The notes beneath the pieces are model-generated. The model was not told the origin of the DNA and searched no databases. It was given only the letters and a program-made list of their open reading frames with translations. Made by a program: the position numbers and the translations under genes. Positions 61,401 through 64,000 of a stretch of 64,000 bases of DNA are shown piece by piece; the first letter of the stretch is position 1, and the number at the start of each line of letters is the position of its first letter. Source of the stretch: Opisthocomus hoazin (Eukaryota; Chordata; Aves; Opisthocomiformes; Opisthocomidae); the NCBI RefSeq assembly GCF_030867145.1, contig NC_134418.1, positions 50,753,682 through 50,817,681 of the forward strand, in the 5' to 3' direction.

Positions 61401-63577
61401 GCAGACTCCAGGAGAGTTTTATAAAGAATTTTCAGATCTGTAGTTCTCTTAATATTTTCTTAGAAAATACAAGTCTACTTCTCAAAGCGAAAAAATGTTT
61501 TTCTGTATCCCTATACAGCACTCTGTTACTAGACCAGTATTATAGTCACTAGACACAGTCAGATCTGCAGCTTCTTTGCCTACTTGTTTGAATTATCTGT
61601 AACTGTCCATCTCCAAATGCCACATTTTAACAAAATTCAACAGATTTTAGTGTTACCCCTAGTATACAACACATTACAGAAAAGGGAGTATTTGAATTAT
61701 GGGTGGATCTTACAGAATGTGCAAGACTGTGCGTAAGGGCTGTGCTGCTAAGGCTGACATCAGCACAGTAGTCTGTAGGAAGGCAATGGCCACAGTTGCA
61801 ATCATGGCCGGAGTTAAGCATTAGACTCAGATGTCAAACAAAGATTAAGACTTAACACTCTTTGTGTATTTTGCTCCTTAAACTACAGATTAAATGAGCA
61901 AGCATCAGAAGTTAAACTGATTAATCCCCTGTTCACAATACCTGTTCATAACAATGAATTATAAAACCAGGTTGTGAGCCATTTTGATTACAATCACTAA
62001 ATCAAACCTTTAAATCTTTTTTTGAGGGTACAGTTCTGGTTTTACTCCCATTGTGACCAAAGTTATTACACTTCATTCCCATCGCGTTCAGTCATGCACT
62101 ACTTGTTCATCCCCATTTTCAGTCCAGCATGTCATTTAGTAACCAAAACTGTCTCTCTACAACTTCTTTTTCATTGCGGTTTCAGACTGAAGATGGGAAA
62201 ACCTATCAAACTGAGATAAGGCTGAGATGAAAGGGTTTGTTGAAATAAAGATTATATAGAAATAAATAAAAAGCCTTACCTTTCTGTGTAGCTTTACCCA
62301 AATGTGTGATTGTTAGCGCACATTTGGAATTGTGGTCCTTCTCAGATATTCTTCCTTTTTGAAGTCCTTTTTCTACTATATTTTCTAGCCCATCTTTCAT
62401 TATTTCTGAGAGGCTCTTCTTTTTAGACAGCAGCTGCTGCTGAACGCCCAGAAATGTACTGCACATAAAATCATTGACTTCTTCATGGATAACTGCTATC
62501 TGCATCAGTTTTGCAAGTCATTAACATGTTTAAAGGTGTCCTTTCACATAACACATTTCATAAGCTATATGAAAAAAAATTACTGAATAGAGAAGCAGTT
62601 TGATATCCTGCTGCTGTGTTTCTACAGAAATCCAGGACAACAAATAGAATGATAACAGCCTATGATGGATCTGATGGGACTGCTCTCCCCCTGTTCTATG
62701 ATTCTAGCTACTGCATCGTGTTGTTTCCATGGTTTCTAGTTGTATTTTGAATCAAGCATCAGAAATGGAAATATTATTAATACTGTAATGTATCATAAGG
62801 TAGATACATTTTTTACTTTTACATATAAAGAAATAGTCAAGTTCCATGATTACTTGAGAAGCTAGTTAAATAAACAGATTAATCAAATCTTTGTCCTTCT
62901 TATCTGATTAGAAGCTGTCCTGAACTTGTAGCAAATCTGTTTAATAAGTCCCTTTTTTCTGTACTATCAACAGATAAGATTTTCTTTGCATACCCAAACA
63001 CTTAAGTTACTCAGAGAGAAGAGTTAACTGATACCTTCAGTCCAACCAAAGATGACAACAGGCTCTGCATTCACTTGGTCAATTCCAGCAGAAGATTGCT
63101 GTAACAGTTCTCCAGAGGACTCTTAACTAAATCCTGAACCTAAAAAAAGCAAGAAATATATTAGTTTGGGGAAAATATTTATGCATTAGTTTTACACTTT
63201 TCGAAATACTGATACACATGATTGAGCTTATAAAGAAAATAAGTGTAGACATTGAAAGTTTAGAGTTCACATCTGAAAACAAACCACATGATGGTAGTTC
63301 ATAGGTATTACTACGTAAGTCAAATACTTGCAACATTAAGAAGTAAACAAAAATTAAGCTAGGCAGCTCAGCTTCTCCAGTTCAGCCAACAGCATAATCC
63401 AACATTTTAAATTACCAACAGCTTTGTAAAAATTACTAAGTGCTTGTCTTTTTCTTGTGTTATGAGAACACTTTCTCCAGCACTGTCAAGACTAGCTCGA
63501 CCAGCTCTGCCAGTCATTTATTTGTACTGGTTCTTCTTCAGGAAGTCATTAGCAATATAAGAAGCTCTTAGAATAAC

Positions 63578-64000
63578 CTTGTAAAGAAGTCTTTAGTAAG
63601 CTATGCTTTACATTAAAATTACTAAAGCAGCAATAAAATTTTACAGATGCGTTCTTTACATACGCCCCTTGCTAAGTACCGATAAAAATCAAATGCACCT
63701 GTTTGAACAGATGTGTAAATTAACCAGGAAAACATTCAACAATTTAGGGTTTATTGAATGATAAGCTATATTTATTTTGTTTTGCAGAACCTTTGGAACT
63801 AGCCTCTACATCTACTCAAAGGCCTGAGTTTAAGAGTGAAAATCACTGAGAGAAGCAAACATAAGCAATACGGACCATACATCAGTTATGCTAGAAAGAC
63901 AACACTTCCCTCTCTGAATATTTTTCTCCCCATAGATGCGTTATTCCAACATACATGCACACAAAACTGGATTCTTAGCAAACAGTCTTTGGTCATACAG
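63578..64000. other. HELQ intron, no exon recognised
   Basis: The next upstream HELQ exon (the CTSTLAAGVNLPARR region in human) was not found before the right edge, so it lies outside or is lost. Confidence 0.4.

Larger units (their letters stand above)
55807..63577 (-). pseudogene. HELQ: Broken HELQ (Ski2-like DNA repair helicase), 3' part
   Basis: HELQ is a 3'-5' DNA helicase in crosslink and double-strand break repair. Seven 3' exons are seen on the minus strand: 63577-63437 (motif VI, GRAGRASLDSAGESVLI), 63139-63035 (PLENCYSNLL), 62499-62280 (FLGVQQQLLSKKKSL), 60862-60773 (LSAAEQKVADIVG, KKASGQAI), 60518-60364 ([19 protein letters not shown]), 59751-59638 ([20 protein letters not shown]), 56830-56693 ([22 protein letters not shown]) and a last exon 55920-55807 (EKAEALQEEVEELL), eight in all. 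Order and splice borders fit human HELQ as I recall it. Damage: in-frame stops at 63518-63520 (Gln in human), 63071-63073 (Gly) and 59734-59736 (Trp); a deletion of about 19 bp after GYVQN (near 60386) that shifts the frame; no GT donor after 59638; and no exon found for about 55 residues between 62280 and 60862. The last exon is open. The 5' part lies outside the window. Confidence 0.85.

Noticed and set aside
61700-61780. Possible remnant of the missing HELQ exon (minus-strand ACAG then ACTACTGTGCTGATGTCAGC)
   Set aside because: Only a few residues could be matched and only by assuming changes; too weak to call.
62640-62710. CR1 tail-like TTCTATGATTCTA in HELQ intron
   Set aside because: Only the tail-like bases are present; no further CR1 sequence is convincing.
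55807-63577. HELQ damage explained as a processed retrocopy
   Set aside because: Introns and splice sites are present and the location is syntenic, so it is the original locus.

Overview
This window is bird nuclear DNA. It carries several 3'-truncated CR1 LINE copies with the avian tail (ATTCTATGATTCT type), solo LTRs of the bird 'TGTCCTGGTTT…' kind, short introns and GC-rich promoter islands. The gene order, all on the minus strand, is PLAC8-type gene, second PLAC8-type gene, COQ2, HPSE, HELQ. This is the same order as human 4q21, so the block is conserved synteny and not an accessory region. I cannot name the species from the sequence.

Layout: 0-2.2 kb is the 5' part of a broken class I (gammaretrovirus-like) endogenous retrovirus that runs off the left edge. 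At 6.2-14.1 kb (possible 5' exons to about 10.5 and 15.9 kb) lie two tandem PLAC8/onzin-family genes of three coding exons each, 112 and 115 aa, which share even their 3' UTRs. From 14.1 to 25.2 kb I see no gene, only one solo LTR. COQ2 occupies 25.2-31.8 kb (seven coding exons, 339 aa, apparently intact) with a CpG island at its start. HPSE occupies 36.6-48.5 kb (twelve coding exons, 526 aa, both catalytic glutamates present). HELQ fills 55.8 kb to the right edge. I read seven of its 3' exons at their expected places, but they carry three in-frame stops, a frameshifting deletion, a lost splice donor and one exon I cannot find.

The genes do not form a pathway. PLAC8 proteins are small cysteine-rich proteins, COQ2 attaches the polyprenyl tail in ubiquinone synthesis in the mitochondrion, HPSE is the secreted/lysosomal endoglucuronidase that cuts heparan sulfate, and HELQ is a Ski2-like DNA repair helicase.

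The most interesting observation is that HELQ looks like a unitary pseudogene in this bird: exons in place with spliceable borders and high similarity to the remembered human protein, yet several independent inactivating changes. Other points: a probable gene-conversion tract between the PLAC8 copies, a COQ2 last-exon-like 17-mer in COQ2 intron 6, direct repeats flanking HPSE exons 1 and 7, and three solo LTRs of one family, each with a perfect 5-bp target duplication and one in each intergenic gap. Comparisons with human proteins are from memory, not from a database search.
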